In this document: piece after piece, positions 46,860-57,340 of the stretch
How positions within the stretch are numbered: the stretch's first letter is position 1
Layout of the letters: every line of letters begins with the position of its first letter
The notes under the pieces: generated by a model
Told to the model about the DNA's origin: nothing
Databases searched by the model: none
Seen by the model: only the letters and a program-made list of their open reading frames with translations
Source: Vombatus ursinus
Lineage: Eukaryota > Chordata > Mammalia > Diprotodontia > Vombatidae
Reading direction: 5' to 3'
NCBI RefSeq assembly: GCF_900497805.2
Contig: NW_020948983.1
Location: forward strand, 23,379,568-23,443,567
DNA length: 64,000 nt
Position numbers and translations under genes: made by a program

Positions 46860-47045
46860 CCCTGACAGGCAGCTTAAAAGATCATCTAGTCCGACCTTTT
46901 CATTTTACAAGGGAAACTGAGGCCTGTTTGAAGAAAAGTAGCCACTTACCCTAAGTCATAACAGGAGAAGAGCCAGCATTCAAACTCACATCTTCTGACT
47001 CAAAATCCATTGTTCCTCCACACTTTGTACTGGTTCATAATTAAG
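46860..47045 (-). mobile_element. MIR-type SINE
   Basis: Antisense MIR: 'aagatcatctagtccgacct', 'gggaaactgaggcctgtttg', 'cattcaaactcacatcttct'. Confidence 0.7.
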
Positions 47046-47119
47046 ATAACAGTAAGATTTTATAGTTTTATTCTTAGAAGCATGTGCATGTCCTTAAACA
47101 ACAATCTTAATTTTAAATT

Positions 47120-47400
47120 CATTTATGGTTGGTTTTTAAATTGTGTAGAATCATACAGTTTTGAGAGACCTGCAAAATTAATTTAATTTGTCCAATACCA
47201 TCCAAGTTCTCAGCAAAATTTATTTTAAAAGCTTTCCAGTCATATGGCTCTTAATGCGATTCTAAAGAGATCTCCAGGGAAACTGATTTCATCACCCTCT
47301 CTGATGAGATCTAGTGTTTAGTGCTTCTTACTGCCAAAACATTTTTTTTCCCCTAAAAACTTAAGGCAGCTCAATTGAGCAAGTTGTTTTTCCTTTATCT
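47120..47400 (-). mobile_element. Possible L3/CR1 fragment
   Basis: 'agaatcatacagttttgaga', 'atttgtccaataccatccaa' and 'tctgatgagatctagtgttt' hint at an antisense CR1/L3 but are strongly diverged. Confidence 0.3.
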
Positions 47401-47404
47401 TAAT

Positions 47405-48800
47405 GTTGTTTCCATTCAACAAATAATTATTGAAAGCCTGTTATATATGAACCACTGTGCTTGGTGCTGGAGATACCAAGACAAAACAAACGTGCGAGAA
47501 CTTACTTTCTACTTAGGGTAACACAGCATATACACAGAAAGGTAAATATAAAGTGATTTCAGAAGAGGAAAAGTACTAACAACTCGGGGGATCACAAGGC
47601 CTCTTCTAGATAGTGGCCTTGAATTGAGCTTTGACAAAGACTAGAGATTCCAAGAGGCAGAGCTAAGAATCAGAGATACACGCCAGGCATGGGGGACAGG
47701 CTGTGTTGTGTTGTGATGTGTTGAGGACATAGAACCAGCAAGCCATTTTGCCTGGAACATAGAGTACATGAAAGGAATAGAAAGAAAAAAGTCTGGATAA
47801 ATCAGGTCCAGATTAAACCCTTAAATACTAAAGAAGAGTTTGTATTCTCTCCAAGAAGCAATAGATAGTCACTGTGTTTCTTGAGTAGGGGCCAACATGA
47901 TTAACCTGTGCTTTCAAGATTGTTCTGGCAACCAGGTGAGGGGATGAATTGGAGGGAGACTAAGCAGTCAATAAAACAGTGCTTATGCTCGTACTATCTG
48001 CCAGGCAGGCACCGTGGTAGTGATGGGGTTGGAATCTGGGCCCCAGGAAGGAAAAACCCTGGACTTTCCCACATGGCCAAATCTCTGGCTTTCCCCTGAG
48101 GCGATAATCCCATCAACTGGCCTTTTATTGTGGCTACACCCAATCTTCCCTCCATTGTCTTACCTCCCTATCCTGTCACTTCCCCCCCCCCCCCACCACC
48201 ATTTCCCACCCTTAATCCTAGCTAGGCTCCGGTCTCCCTTGGCCACGAGGTCCAGGTACCAGGAGTTCTTTTCACCCCAGCTTACTAGCCACTCCCATCC
48301 AGACCTCCTTAGGCCCTTCCTCCCATCACCGCAAACTACTTGGCCACTCCTAAATCCCTCCCACAGTCTTTCTGTATATAAAGTCCATCTTGTCTCTATT
48401 AAAAGGCTCTTGATTCTTAGAATCTAGCCAATAGCCCATAGATGCTCAGATTCCTTAAGAGTCTAGCTAATATGGCAAATCTTCAATAAACCTTGTTTTT
48501 TGCTGCAAGAAGGCTTGGGTCTATTTCTTTCAGGCAGGACGTGGGTGTCGTGATTTTGGGATTCCAGGACCCCTAACCTCTAGACCTCATCAGTAGATCA
48601 ATTAAAAAGGCGGTAGTCTAAGAATGCTAAGACATTAGGACCTGAACTAAGTTAGTGGCCATGTGAATGGAGAGGAGATGGGATGAAAAAAAATTAACAT
48701 TTAATTTGAAAGCCTATTTTGTGCAAGGCATTGTGCTATATAGCATAAGGAGGAATACAAAGGAGATATAACTCACAATCCCTCTCTTCTAGATGTTACA
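47405..48800 (-). mobile_element. L2 sequence split by a retroviral LTR
   Basis: 47405-48016 starts with an L2 tail ('aattattgaaagcctgttat', 'gtgcttggtgctggagatac') and runs into ORF2 antisense text. After the LTR, L2-like text resumes ('aagttagtggccatgtgaat'), and another L2 tail occurs at about 48690-48800 ('cattgtgctatatagcataa'). Confidence 0.6.
48021..48592 (+). mobile_element. Solo retroviral LTR (ERV, probably class I)
   Basis: A fossil LTR of 572 bp beginning TGATGGGG and ending CTCATCA, flanked by a 4-bp duplication GTAG (48017-48020 and 48593-48596). It has a TATA-like tatataaag near 48377 and a poly(A)-type signal aataaa near 48485. No internal retroviral genes are next to it, so it is a solo LTR left by recombination. 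The 4-bp duplication favours an ERV1/gamma-type family. It is older than the individual but younger than the L2 it interrupts. Confidence 0.75.
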
Positions 48801-49305
48801 GTTATTTAAAGATTGATCCTTGTAAATGAACAATCTTGATAGTTTAGCTCAATTTTAAAAAATAAATTAGTAAGAAAATCCCTCTGTTCTACTGAAAAAC
48901 TAAAATCACAATCATTCTAGAATCTGAAAAGGGAGATGATTTTTAAAATTAGCTTTATGATACTTCCTGCCATTATTGTCATCTTTGGGAAAAAGAAGAC
49001 CTTGTAACTTTGGAGAGCTCTATTCTTTAACCATTCTAAAACTATCGAGATTGTAGATTATTTTTTGTTTGTTTATTTGTTATTAATGAGTTCATTGGAC
49101 TGCATGATAGTCTTCTCCTAGAATTCCAGGTTGGAATATCAATTTGGTCCTCTCCCCATCAGGCCAGAATTAAATTTGGTTAGAATTCAGAGAAACTTGG
49201 ATTTTAGATAAGAAGGACTTTATAAGAATTAAAAATATAACCAGTATCTTGGGAATTTATAGTTTTACTCCCAGTATTATTCCAATGATGGTCACTTTTA
49301 TTGGA
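48801..49305. other. Intron, no recognised element
   Basis: No gene or repeat recognised. Confidence 0.4.
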
Positions 49306-49309
49306 TTGT

Positions 49310-49430
49310 AGTATTGAGAACTGGAAATGACTTTACTCTAGTCCAGTTTTCCCCCCTCCCTCATTTTTTGAGATTAGGCAACTGAGGCTTTGTGGAAATG
49401 ACTTGTGTGGGGGTTACACGAGTAATACAA
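49310..49430 (-). mobile_element. MIR fragment
   Basis: 'gaactggaaatgactttact', 'gagattaggcaactgaggct', 'gttacacgagtaatacaact'. Confidence 0.5.
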
Positions 49431-49437
49431 CTTAGCA

Positions 49438-49548
49438 TGGGCAGGGACCTATTATTGTCCAATTTGTGAGATCCAGAGTGAACTGGGTCTCAGGCTTGGT
49501 CTTTGAGAAAGAAGTCTAGCCAGTAAACCCCAAGCTAACTAGGTAGCT
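49438..49548 (+). mobile_element. RTE-SINE 5' part, arm A
   Basis: Matches the reverse complement of 49997-50104 over about 105 bp (landmarks gggcagggacctatt, gtgagatccagagt, caggcttggtctttgagaaa, agccagtaaaccccaagct). Probably the first half of a plus-oriented copy whose end is 50255-50525. Confidence 0.8.
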
Positions 49549-49595
49549 TTCAGCCATCAAAATTTACCTTCCTTTAGACAGAACACCCTCAGGTA

Positions 49596-49652
49596 AGGGG
49601 AAAGGAGGGGAGAGAAGAGGAGAGGGAAAGAGGAGAGGAGAGGAGCAGTTGA
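49596..49652. repeat. GA-rich tract
   Basis: Low-complexity purine run between arms A and B. Confidence 0.85.
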
Positions 49653-49716
49653 GGTGCCCAACTAGAACTGGCCAGCTGGGTCCCCATTCAGGCAGCTCTG
49701 ACTACTCCCAGATTGT

Positions 49717-50104
49717 GGTTTGTCTGTTGTTCTCAAAGAAGAGCATGACATCGGGGAGATGATATGACTTGGCAATTGACCTTGATTTAAGTGAGGGACG
49801 CCTGTGCAAAGTCACCAGCCTCACTTTCTCCTTCAGAGCCATCTGGGTCCAGTGGCCAGATATCCATCAGGATGAATAGAGATGACCCAGGATGCAGTGG
49901 GAGGCCTTGGCCCTTTTAAGCTAAGGTCTTTTCAGGTTTTCGCTTTGAGTGGGGCAATGTCCATTCAGTGAATTAGCCTCTTTAAGAAATTTTGTACCTA
50001 CTTAGCTTGGGGTTTACTGGCTAGATTTCTTTCTCAAAGACCAAGCCTGAAACCCAATTTACTCTGGATCTCATAGACTGGACAACAATAGGTCCCTGCC
50101 CAAG
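49717..50104 (-). mobile_element. RTE-SINE, complete-looking minus copy (arms B and A')
   Basis: On the minus strand it reads from gggcagggacctatt (50104) through 'aaaccccaagctaagtaggt', 'gaaaacctgaaaagacctta' and 'gagaaagtgaggctggtgac' to the RTE tail 'gatgtcatgctcttctttga' at 49730. About 390 bp. The tail matches the RTE LINE end at 15154-15196. Confidence 0.75.
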
Positions 50105-50254
50105 CACCACTTAATGTTTATTTTGTGGGCCCTCCAGGCTCAGAGTGAATGTAAATACAGTTTCTCTTTTAGCCAGCAACCCTGAGGGTCTTCCCCTCCC
50201 AGTTTGATTTTTTTTTTTTAATTAAAGGGGCCTTCCCTTGACTCACTCCTTAAA

Positions 50255-50525
50255 AAAGCCTATTCACTGAATGGGCCTTGCTCCACTCAGAGTGAGAACC
50301 TGAAAAGACCTTGGCTTAAAAGGGCCAAGGTCTCCCACTGCATCCTAGGCCATCTCCAGTCATCTTGATCAATATGTAGCCACTGGACCCAGATGACTCT
50401 GGAGGAGAAAGTGAGAAGCCTAGTGACTTTGCACAGGGCTCTTTCACTCAAATCAAAGTCAGTTGCAAGTCATGTCATCATCTCCCTGATGTCATGATCC
50501 TCTTCAAGAATGAAGGACAAACCAT
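50255..50525 (+). mobile_element. RTE-SINE 3' part, arm B'
   Basis: Matches the reverse complement of 49717-49985 (landmarks cactgaatgg, gagaacctgaaaagacctt, aaaagggccaaggtctccca, ccactggacccagatg, tgatgtcatgatcctcttca, gaatgaaggacaa). Plus orientation. Confidence 0.82.
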
Positions 50526-51770
50526 ACAACCACAACCACACAGCTTGGCAGGGTCAGGTGTTTCTCCTATCCCACTATAATTTTTATTTTGTTTTAAATG
50601 TTTGGGCAGGGGAAGGAAAAGGAGCTTTAGTGAATGGTAGAGATTCCTGTTGTTAGTCTGTAAGGTGAATTGATGGCACTTGGGGTTGCCAATTTGAATT
50701 TGGGAAGATGAAATCACGGGTCCAGATGAAAGGGAGAAAAACAATAAAGGCATTTAATACCCCAGTAGCCCAGAGGAATTAATCTAATGGTTGGGATTTT
50801 AGGGCCCTTTGTAAGATAACAGGAACAGGGATGATAATCTGTGTGTAGATGGATTGTCTGGCATCCCTCAAAGTCACATTCTGGAATAGGCATAGGGCCA
50901 GGCCTGCATCTCTAATTCATTATAGAAACGAATTCTAACGTTGTAGAGTCTATTAAAGAGTTGCACTTATCTTTAGGGACTTGTCATTCACGACAGTCAC
51001 ACAGCTTTGAAAATGGTTGAACACTGAAACATTTATGTGTATTCTAAATATTGATTATGTTCTCAACAATGTTTTACTTGGGGCATTTGGACTAATTTAT
51101 TGGCTTATTAAAAATATGTCACCACTGGCTGATTAAACATCGCTCTATATTTACAATTGATTTGTGTTTTTAGAATGGGAGTCTGAAAGAAAGAACTTAA
51201 CCATTATTCTTTCTTGATGTTCCACAGTATTTTATTGTTAAATTTATCTTTAGTAGAAATCTAGCCAGAATGATGTGGGTTAAAAGGAAGGAAAATACCT
51301 TTTATCAGCTTTATTAAAATACATCAAGAGAAAAAATCATTAAATGACCATCTAAAAAGATTTTCCTCATAAAAAGAGTGTTTTACATTTTAGTTAAGAG
51401 ATTTGGTTGATTCCTAGGGGTAACCAAACACAGTTGCCTGCCTTTCCAGACCATTTGGGTAACTTGCAGCCTATTGATACAGAAGTATTCAGTGGGTGAC
51501 TCAGAAGCAGTATACTCTAAATGGTTTTTACATCAGTTACCAGTTAGATTCACTAATCTTCATCACTGTTTGTAGATATTGGTAAGTGGTACCTACTGAT
51601 AAACAGAATAGGTACATTCCCAGAAAGTTTTTTATAAAGTAAGTATCTGTATATGGAATCCTATTTTTCCATTGGTTTTAATGGTTAAAATCAGTGGTGT
51701 GTTCCTGAGAAAAAAAAAGGAAGAGTGCAAATTGTGACCCTGTGATATGTTATTTAACAATTATATCAAA
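50526..51770. other. Intron, repeat-poor
   Basis: About 1.2 kb with no gene and no recognised mobile element. Confidence 0.4.
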
Positions 51771-51774
51771 CAGG

Positions 51775-51900
51775 AAACATGGCATATTGTAAAGAACATT
51801 AGATTTGGATTTAGGATTCCTGGGTTCAAATTTTGGCTCTGCCACTGGGTCTAATGGTGGGAAGGGGATAGACAGTTCATTCATTTTTTGAAGTTCAGGC
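51775..51900 (+). mobile_element. MIR 5' part
   Basis: 'gtaaagaacattagatttgg', 'tcctgggttcaaattttggc', 'tctgccactgggtct'. Confidence 0.55.
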
Positions 51901-52149
51901 CACTAGAGTTCTATGTCATATATTAGTACCTGAAAGAGTTCATAGAAGAGTTCATGAAAGGGATAGAACCAGAGGGCCTCCAAGGTATTTTCCAGTTTTA
52001 AATCTATGATCCTATGATCCTATAGAAATGATACCTAAAGCATCCCTCAAAATAGCCAAGTATCTGTTTCTGTTAATGACCATTGCATTTTTGAGGCCTC
52101 TTGAAAAGCCTGCTCAGTAGTTTAGAACACGAGAAAGTCTGTTTGTTGT

Positions 52150-52330
52150 TCATTTGTTTGACCATTTGTTCAGCAAACACTTTTTGAGGACTGTGGTGAA
52201 AGCACTATGCAAGGAATTACGAGGTCAATATCCCAATCCCCTGAACTCACAGACAAGTGAGAGAGATGAGGCACAAATCACTATCATAGGAGGTAGAAAG
52301 TTAATGGCAATGAGAGCGCTTTCTCTGTGT
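52150..52330 (-). mobile_element. L2 3' end
   Basis: 'gttcagcaaacactttttga', 'gaaagcactatgcaaggaat', 'gaactcacagacaagtgaga', diverged. Confidence 0.5.
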
Positions 52331-54040
52331 TTAATCCAAAGGCAGGATAGTGTTTCTCAGCATGTTTTTGCTACTCCAGATCCTGTCCTTTGAGATTCTA
52401 TTCTTAATTGCTATTTTTATCTTCCCCAAGTGGCTCATGCAGAGACCCAGTTACACAGAAACATCTCTTTAGGTAGATTATTTACATTTTTTGCTATTAT
52501 ATAGTAACAGCTCTGATTCTTGTGGGAAACCTGAAATCTAGTTTTAGCTTATATGACCATAAGTAAGGCATTTACCATCTGTGGATTTCAGCCTTTGACA
52601 GCCTATAGGTTGAGTAGATTAAAGTAGGTTATCGCTTTCAGGTTAGTAATGTATGAAATAGAGCCCTTAGAAGCTTCACCTTCAAAGAAATCTATCCTCT
52701 TCTCATCATCAGACCCAGACTTATGAAAGATCAGAATTAAACTTTGACTATGTGATTCTGAGAAGACAAAAATAAGGGCACGTGTAAAATTCAGGTAGGT
52801 TTAAGGAAGTTTAGATGACATGAGTAGGCAAACTCCTAGGAAATGCCCAAAGTATAGTGCTCTCACAATGTATGAATTACTTTGAGAAAAGCTAAAACAA
52901 AATTATATGTTCTTCTAATAATGTGAAATAGAAGTGTCAGTTTCTTAAATATTTACCTGTATTTCATTCTTCACTTTCATTCTCAACCTTCCAGCAATAT
53001 TCAGGTCTAATCAGCAGTAGTCACTTGTCATAGACATAGACATTTGTCATCAAAGTTAGATAATTTAAGTTCAGTTGGAAAAATAAATTTGGGATACAAA
53101 TTAACTTAAAAAGGTTCTTGGTCTTCCTTGCATTTTCTCCCCCTGTAATAACTCTCAAAAAGTTTTATGGCATAGCGGCTTAATGGGTTGTTTAAGAAAG
53201 TCACAAGATAATACTGACTAGGTCCACTACAAATTATGCTTTGTAACTTCATCTCTTTGTTTCTTTGAAATCCTTTTCTCCTTCCATTATTTGCTTCCTC
53301 TCACATTCCCTACCATGTTCTCTCCTTCACCTTAAATCCCGACTCCACTCTCAGTCTTACATCCTACTTTAAGGCCATCCAACATGAGCATCTTGAGCTC
53401 CCTTCATCTCCACACCCCAAAACAGACTTCTCTGTTGTGTCTCATCTGTTTCCCTTTGGTCTTCAAGGATAAGATAGCCCTTTTTAGCATTGCTAACTCC
53501 TTTACCTGTTTTCTTGATCCAGTCTACTTATGGATCCTCTGGGATCGAATTCCATTCCAGTCATCGCCTCTTTCACATCTTCAGTTTATCCCTATCAACT
53601 AAAAATATACTGTCATTGCTGAACCTCCAAGGAAAAGGTTGTAGTCATTGTGAAGCAAATAAAAGTTCCAGCCTACTGAGATTTAGGAAAATGCCTCTGT
53701 AGTGCCAAAAGATCGACCAGTATTTTATCCTCTTTAGAAGTATTAGTTTGTGTGTTCTACATCTTAACAGAGAATATGGTAGGGGGATAGGATTGGGGGG
53801 GGATTGTTATATACTTTCTTCAAAGAAATAGCATATCTTACCACTTTATTGCATTTGTTTCTAGGTCCACAAATCTCATGATCCTAAATGAGTTTTGTTT
53901 TCTTTGGTCCCAGTAGGAATACTGCAACTTTTGAAACTCCCTGATTCTTTTTTTTTTTAAATACTGTATGAATCAAGAAGTTCTTTAATCTCTGAAATAG
54001 ATTAAAAGCCTGACATATTCCACTATTTTCTTTTAAAAAG
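52331..54040. other. End of the last EFL1 intron
   Basis: No gene. 53330-53660 may hold old LINE sequence (open frames rich in Ser, Leu and Pro). A G run lies near 53795. The stretch ends at the acceptor ttttaaaaag. Confidence 0.35.
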
Positions 54041-54229
54041 ATAATATCCAGTGATCCATTCTGGGTTCCAACTACCGAGGAAGAATATTTGCACTTTGGA
54101 GAGAAAGCTGACTCAGAGAACCAAGCTCGAAAGTACATGAATTCAGTACGAAAGCGGAAAGGACTTTATGTGGAAGAAAAAATTGTGGAACATGCAGAGA
54201 AGCAAAGAACACTTGGCAAAAATAAGTAA
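54041..54229 (+). CDS. EFL1: EFL1 terminal coding exon and stop
   Basis: The last exon encodes 62 residues and the stop TAA at 54227-54229. It reads [20 protein letters not shown], then [20 protein letters not shown], and ends [22 protein letters not shown]. The only clear differences from human EFL1 are small (for example SS for PS and GKNK for SKNK at the end). The basic VRKRKGL motif is intact; I recall its first arginine (human R1095) as a reported Shwachman-Diamond-type mutation site. The acceptor is unusual: the pyrimidine run cactattttctttt is followed by aaaaag, so the tract is not adjacent to the AG. The exon is joined over a 34.9-kb intron in phase 0. Confidence 0.96.
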   Translation: MISSDPFWVPTTEEEYLHFGEKADSENQARKYMNSVRKRKGLYVEEKIVEHAEKQRTLGKNK

Positions 54230-54351
54230 CTGTCTCCGTTTTCAGTTCTGTACACTGGTGGATTATTTTTTTCCTCTCAACAGATTAAAAACATCATTAA
54301 GGATTTGCAATTTTGAAATTTTTCTTTCTGCTGCAGAATTTGTTCATTTTT

Positions 54352-54357
54352 AATAAA
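54352..54357 (+). terminator. Proximal poly(A) signal AATAAA
   Basis: Canonical hexamer 122 nt past the EFL1 stop. The downstream sequence is AT-rich with only a weak GT/T-rich element, so this may be a minor site. Confidence 0.5.
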
Positions 54358-54546
54358 CTTGATCAAGTTAAATATATTAAATAAGGTTATTCAAAAAAGA
54401 TGTTGATAAGGTTTTTTTCAAAGACTGGTTTTAGTCTAAGGCAAGTATGTCTTACAGATACCTAAACAATGACTTGTCAGTTTTCTACGTAACCTTAAAG
54501 ATTCCAATACTAATATTGAGTAGGACAAGATTTTTAATACAGGGAC

Positions 54547-54552
54547 AATAAA
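54547..54552 (+). terminator. Distal poly(A) signal AATAAA with GT-rich downstream element
   Basis: Canonical hexamer followed within 10-45 nt by a T/GT-rich run (tctttggtttgtgttta, then ctttttcgttttgtg). That arrangement is typical of an efficient cleavage site, so this is the better candidate for the main EFL1 3' end. Confidence 0.6.
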
Positions 54553-54589
54553 TTATGGAGTCTTTGGTTTGTGTTTATTGCTTTTTCGT

Positions 54590-55700
54590 TTTGTGAAAAG
54601 TCATCATGGTTCTACCTTGCATCCTGAAATTTTGTATATCCCTTTGATATGTTTTGTAGAATGAAAACATTGAGGAAAACATCACCCACAAATGAGTGGC
54701 AAAACTGTGCAACAGAAACATTTTTTGCATGTGAAAGTCAAACCATACCTAGTACATTGTGTGGAGATCATGTGACTGACTAGAAGAAAAATAACCATTT
54801 TAAACTCAGGGTATAATTCATCAAATCTCAAACAATCACAGTAGGTTCATTTGACAGCATTGCTTAACAGAATGTTTTCTTATGTGTAATATGCCAGTCA
54901 CTTACCTTGTCGACCGACTTTTTGAACAACCTTCATTGATTACTGTGAACATCATCTTAAATTTCTTTAAGATGTAATAGGAATAATAAGTGACACATAT
55001 ACTTTAAAAATGGTGTTACCATCATAGTTTTCCTGTTATTATTGAATTGCTTATTTACCCAATTTTCCAGAAAGAATCTTAACCAATGTATGTAGGCTTG
55101 CTGACTTTTAGCATAAATCATTTTTTTTTTTACCAAATTTCCTCATTTACTATCTTCAGAAGAATTGGAATTTTAAAGAGGAAAACCAATTCAGCTACAA
55201 GTATAGACTTGGTATTCCTTTCTATTTCAGTAATGTTTTTGAAATTTACTTGGGGAAAAAAAAAGATTACATTTTGTTCCTTTTCTTCACAGTTTTCTGA
55301 CTAGACTTTGTTTCAGAGTGTTTTCAACAAATGTCCTTGAAGGCCTTGCATAGTCATTGTTAACATTGAATGAAAACATTTGTGTTTTCTTGCACCATGG
55401 CCTTGGCAATTTCTGGGCCAGTCTACTTAGTAGAGACTATTTGGTAAAGTTCGGACAGATACTACACTAACTGTTTCAGTGCCTCAATTTAACAGGTTAT
55501 AGTGACCATCGGTTTGTTTTCATGGTTAATATAATTTGGGGCTGTAGTCATGCTTAATCCTAAATCGTATGGGAACCAAATCATAGAAGTTAGGAATCAT
55601 GGCATTTAAACTACTAGCATGGCATTTAAACTACTAGATGTGCTAGGTGCATTGTTTCAAAACTATGCAACATTATTAGAACATATTGGCATTATTATTA
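54590..55700. other. 3' flank of EFL1, repeat-poor
   Basis: No gene or mobile element recognised, apart from the 20-bp tandem duplication at 55598-55637. Read-through or alternative UTR sequence is possible. Confidence 0.4.
55598..55637. repeat. Perfect 20-bp tandem duplication
   Basis: catggcatttaaactactag occurs twice back to back without a mismatch. Confidence 0.97.
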
Positions 55701-55704
55701 TTAT

Positions 55705-56015
55705 TGAACAGTAGAGTAGTGCATGGTGGGTGTGAACAGGCCACAACATATAACCACCGTGGGATTCCAAAGAAGAACAGGAATAAAAAGATATCATCAG
55801 AGAAATATACGGGAGGAAAATAAGATTGACTTGTCATGTGGTGAGTATAACTCATGACAGGTGAACACTAGAGTGCCCCCCTGGTATCTTCCTGATGTCA
55901 ACAGAAAGTGAGGAAGGCCTACAAGCCTTTTGGTCAGCCTTTAATGGTGAACTTATTGGAAGACATGGACAAGAATTGTGTAGAATGGGCAGGCATAGGT
56001 GGGTTGCTATCCACA
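55705..56015 (+). mobile_element. RTE-class LINE fragment
   Basis: Starts 'gcatggtgggtgtgaacagg', parallel to 'catggtgggtgtaagtaggc' in the RTE piece at 61385-62240. Broken coding remnants (GIKRYHQRNIRE-like) correspond to the C-terminal region of RTE/BovB ORF2. Confidence 0.6.
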
Positions 56016-56550
56016 TCTTTGGAGGAAACATCCAAATTGTTGAGATTACAGAACAGTATCAGTATTGTTGAAAAGAAACACCAAAGAAACTACGTTAGTG
56101 CTCCCCATAATGAAAGGAAATGGTTGGGTGGCCTTCTGTTATGTACTGTTGTACTTTTTGGACTCTGCTCCAGACAGAGTTGATACTGAACTTTACATTT
56201 TAGTTTCATTTGTTCTCTTTATAACTAACTTATCATAGAAGAGCGTTAATAGAAAGCACCATCTTTAAAGAGTCAAGGCATTAAGAAAGTAATCTCTAAG
56301 GCTTTTTCTAGTTCAAAGTTTAAGGTTAGGAGTTGGGAGTCAGGGTGTATATAGGCTTTGTAGCCCCAACCAGCTCTAACTGTGCTTCTTAGAATGCAAT
56401 CAGATTCCAGTTAGGACTATCACATAATTCCATGAAAACCTAAGGTATCAAAACCCTCCCTTGTTGCCTGAATGGTGTTGAAAGGATTAGCAAAGATAGA
56501 GAAAGAAAAAGGTATTTGACTGTGAAGTGGCCAAATTTGCCCCCTTTTTA
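56016..56550. other. Flank, no recognised element
   Basis: No gene or repeat recognised. Confidence 0.4.
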
Positions 56551-56554
56551 ATAA

Positions 56555-56700
56555 ACAAGCATTTTTTTAAGCATTTAACATTTTACAAGTCCTGTCTGAG
56601 GCCCTGGCAATATAGATGATAGGATATAGGATCTACTGGAGGAGACAACATTTACATGTGTAAATAAATATAAAATAATTTGGAGTAGGGGAGGCAATTG
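56555..56700 (-). mobile_element. L2 3' end
   Basis: 'taagcatttaacattttaca', 'gtctgaggccctggcaatat', 'ggagacaacatttacatgtg'. Confidence 0.6.
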
Positions 56701-57044
56701 TATCTAGGGAATCAGAATTTTTATTAGGTTGATAAATATTTTCAAGTATTATAAACAAAATAGCAAATTTTCAGGTGCAGACTAGTGAAAGCCCAAAATT
56801 CAAATCAAGTTTTAAAAAGATAGAAAACATCAAGAACAGTAGAAACCCAAACACAGAAACTAGGATTAAACCAGAAATTAAACAAGTCTTCCATATAGCT
56901 TTGGCTACAACAGCAAGGAAAGACTCCTCCTTGGAAGACTAATTCAAGCGCTGAAGGGAGCCAGAAAAAGTAGCCCACTATTGCCCCTCTCCAGTTCCTT
57001 TTGATCTTCATATGACATGAATTTGAGTCCGTTCAACCATTTTG

Positions 57045-57340
57045 GCCCAATGCAATCCAATAAGCATTTATTAAGTGCCTACAATGTGCAAAGCACTTTG
57101 CTAGTTGGCAGTGATACAATGACAACAATAAACTCCCTGCCCTCAAGAAGTTTACATTCTATTTACATACAACATGTAAACATGTATATGTGTGTATATA
57201 TGTGCATGCAGATCATTTAACGAGGGGGGAAGGAGTTAACAAGTAGGGGGATTCAAAAATCAGCCCACCTCACATTGGAGTTGGCATGTGAACTGATTCT
57301 TGAAAAAAAGCTAGGGATTCTAAGAGGAGGTGGTGCTCCC
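57045..57340 (-). mobile_element. L2 3' end
   Basis: 'aataagcatttattaagtgc', 'gtgcaaagcactttgctagt', 'ctgccctcaagaagtttaca', 'gattctaagaggaggtgg'. Confidence 0.75.

Larger units (their letters stand above)
54230..54580 (+). other. EFL1: EFL1 3' UTR (probable extent)
   Basis: Sequence after the stop codon is AT-rich and free of recognised repeats. Two AATAAA hexamers are present, at 54352-54357 and 54547-54552. Which is used, or whether both are, cannot be told from sequence alone. The end given here assumes cleavage about 15-30 nt after the second hexamer. Confidence 0.6.

Noticed and set aside
48014-48427. Plus-strand open frame of 137 codons rich in Pro and Ser
   Set aside because: It overlaps the solo LTR, including its poly(C) run; an LTR has no such gene and the composition is low-complexity.
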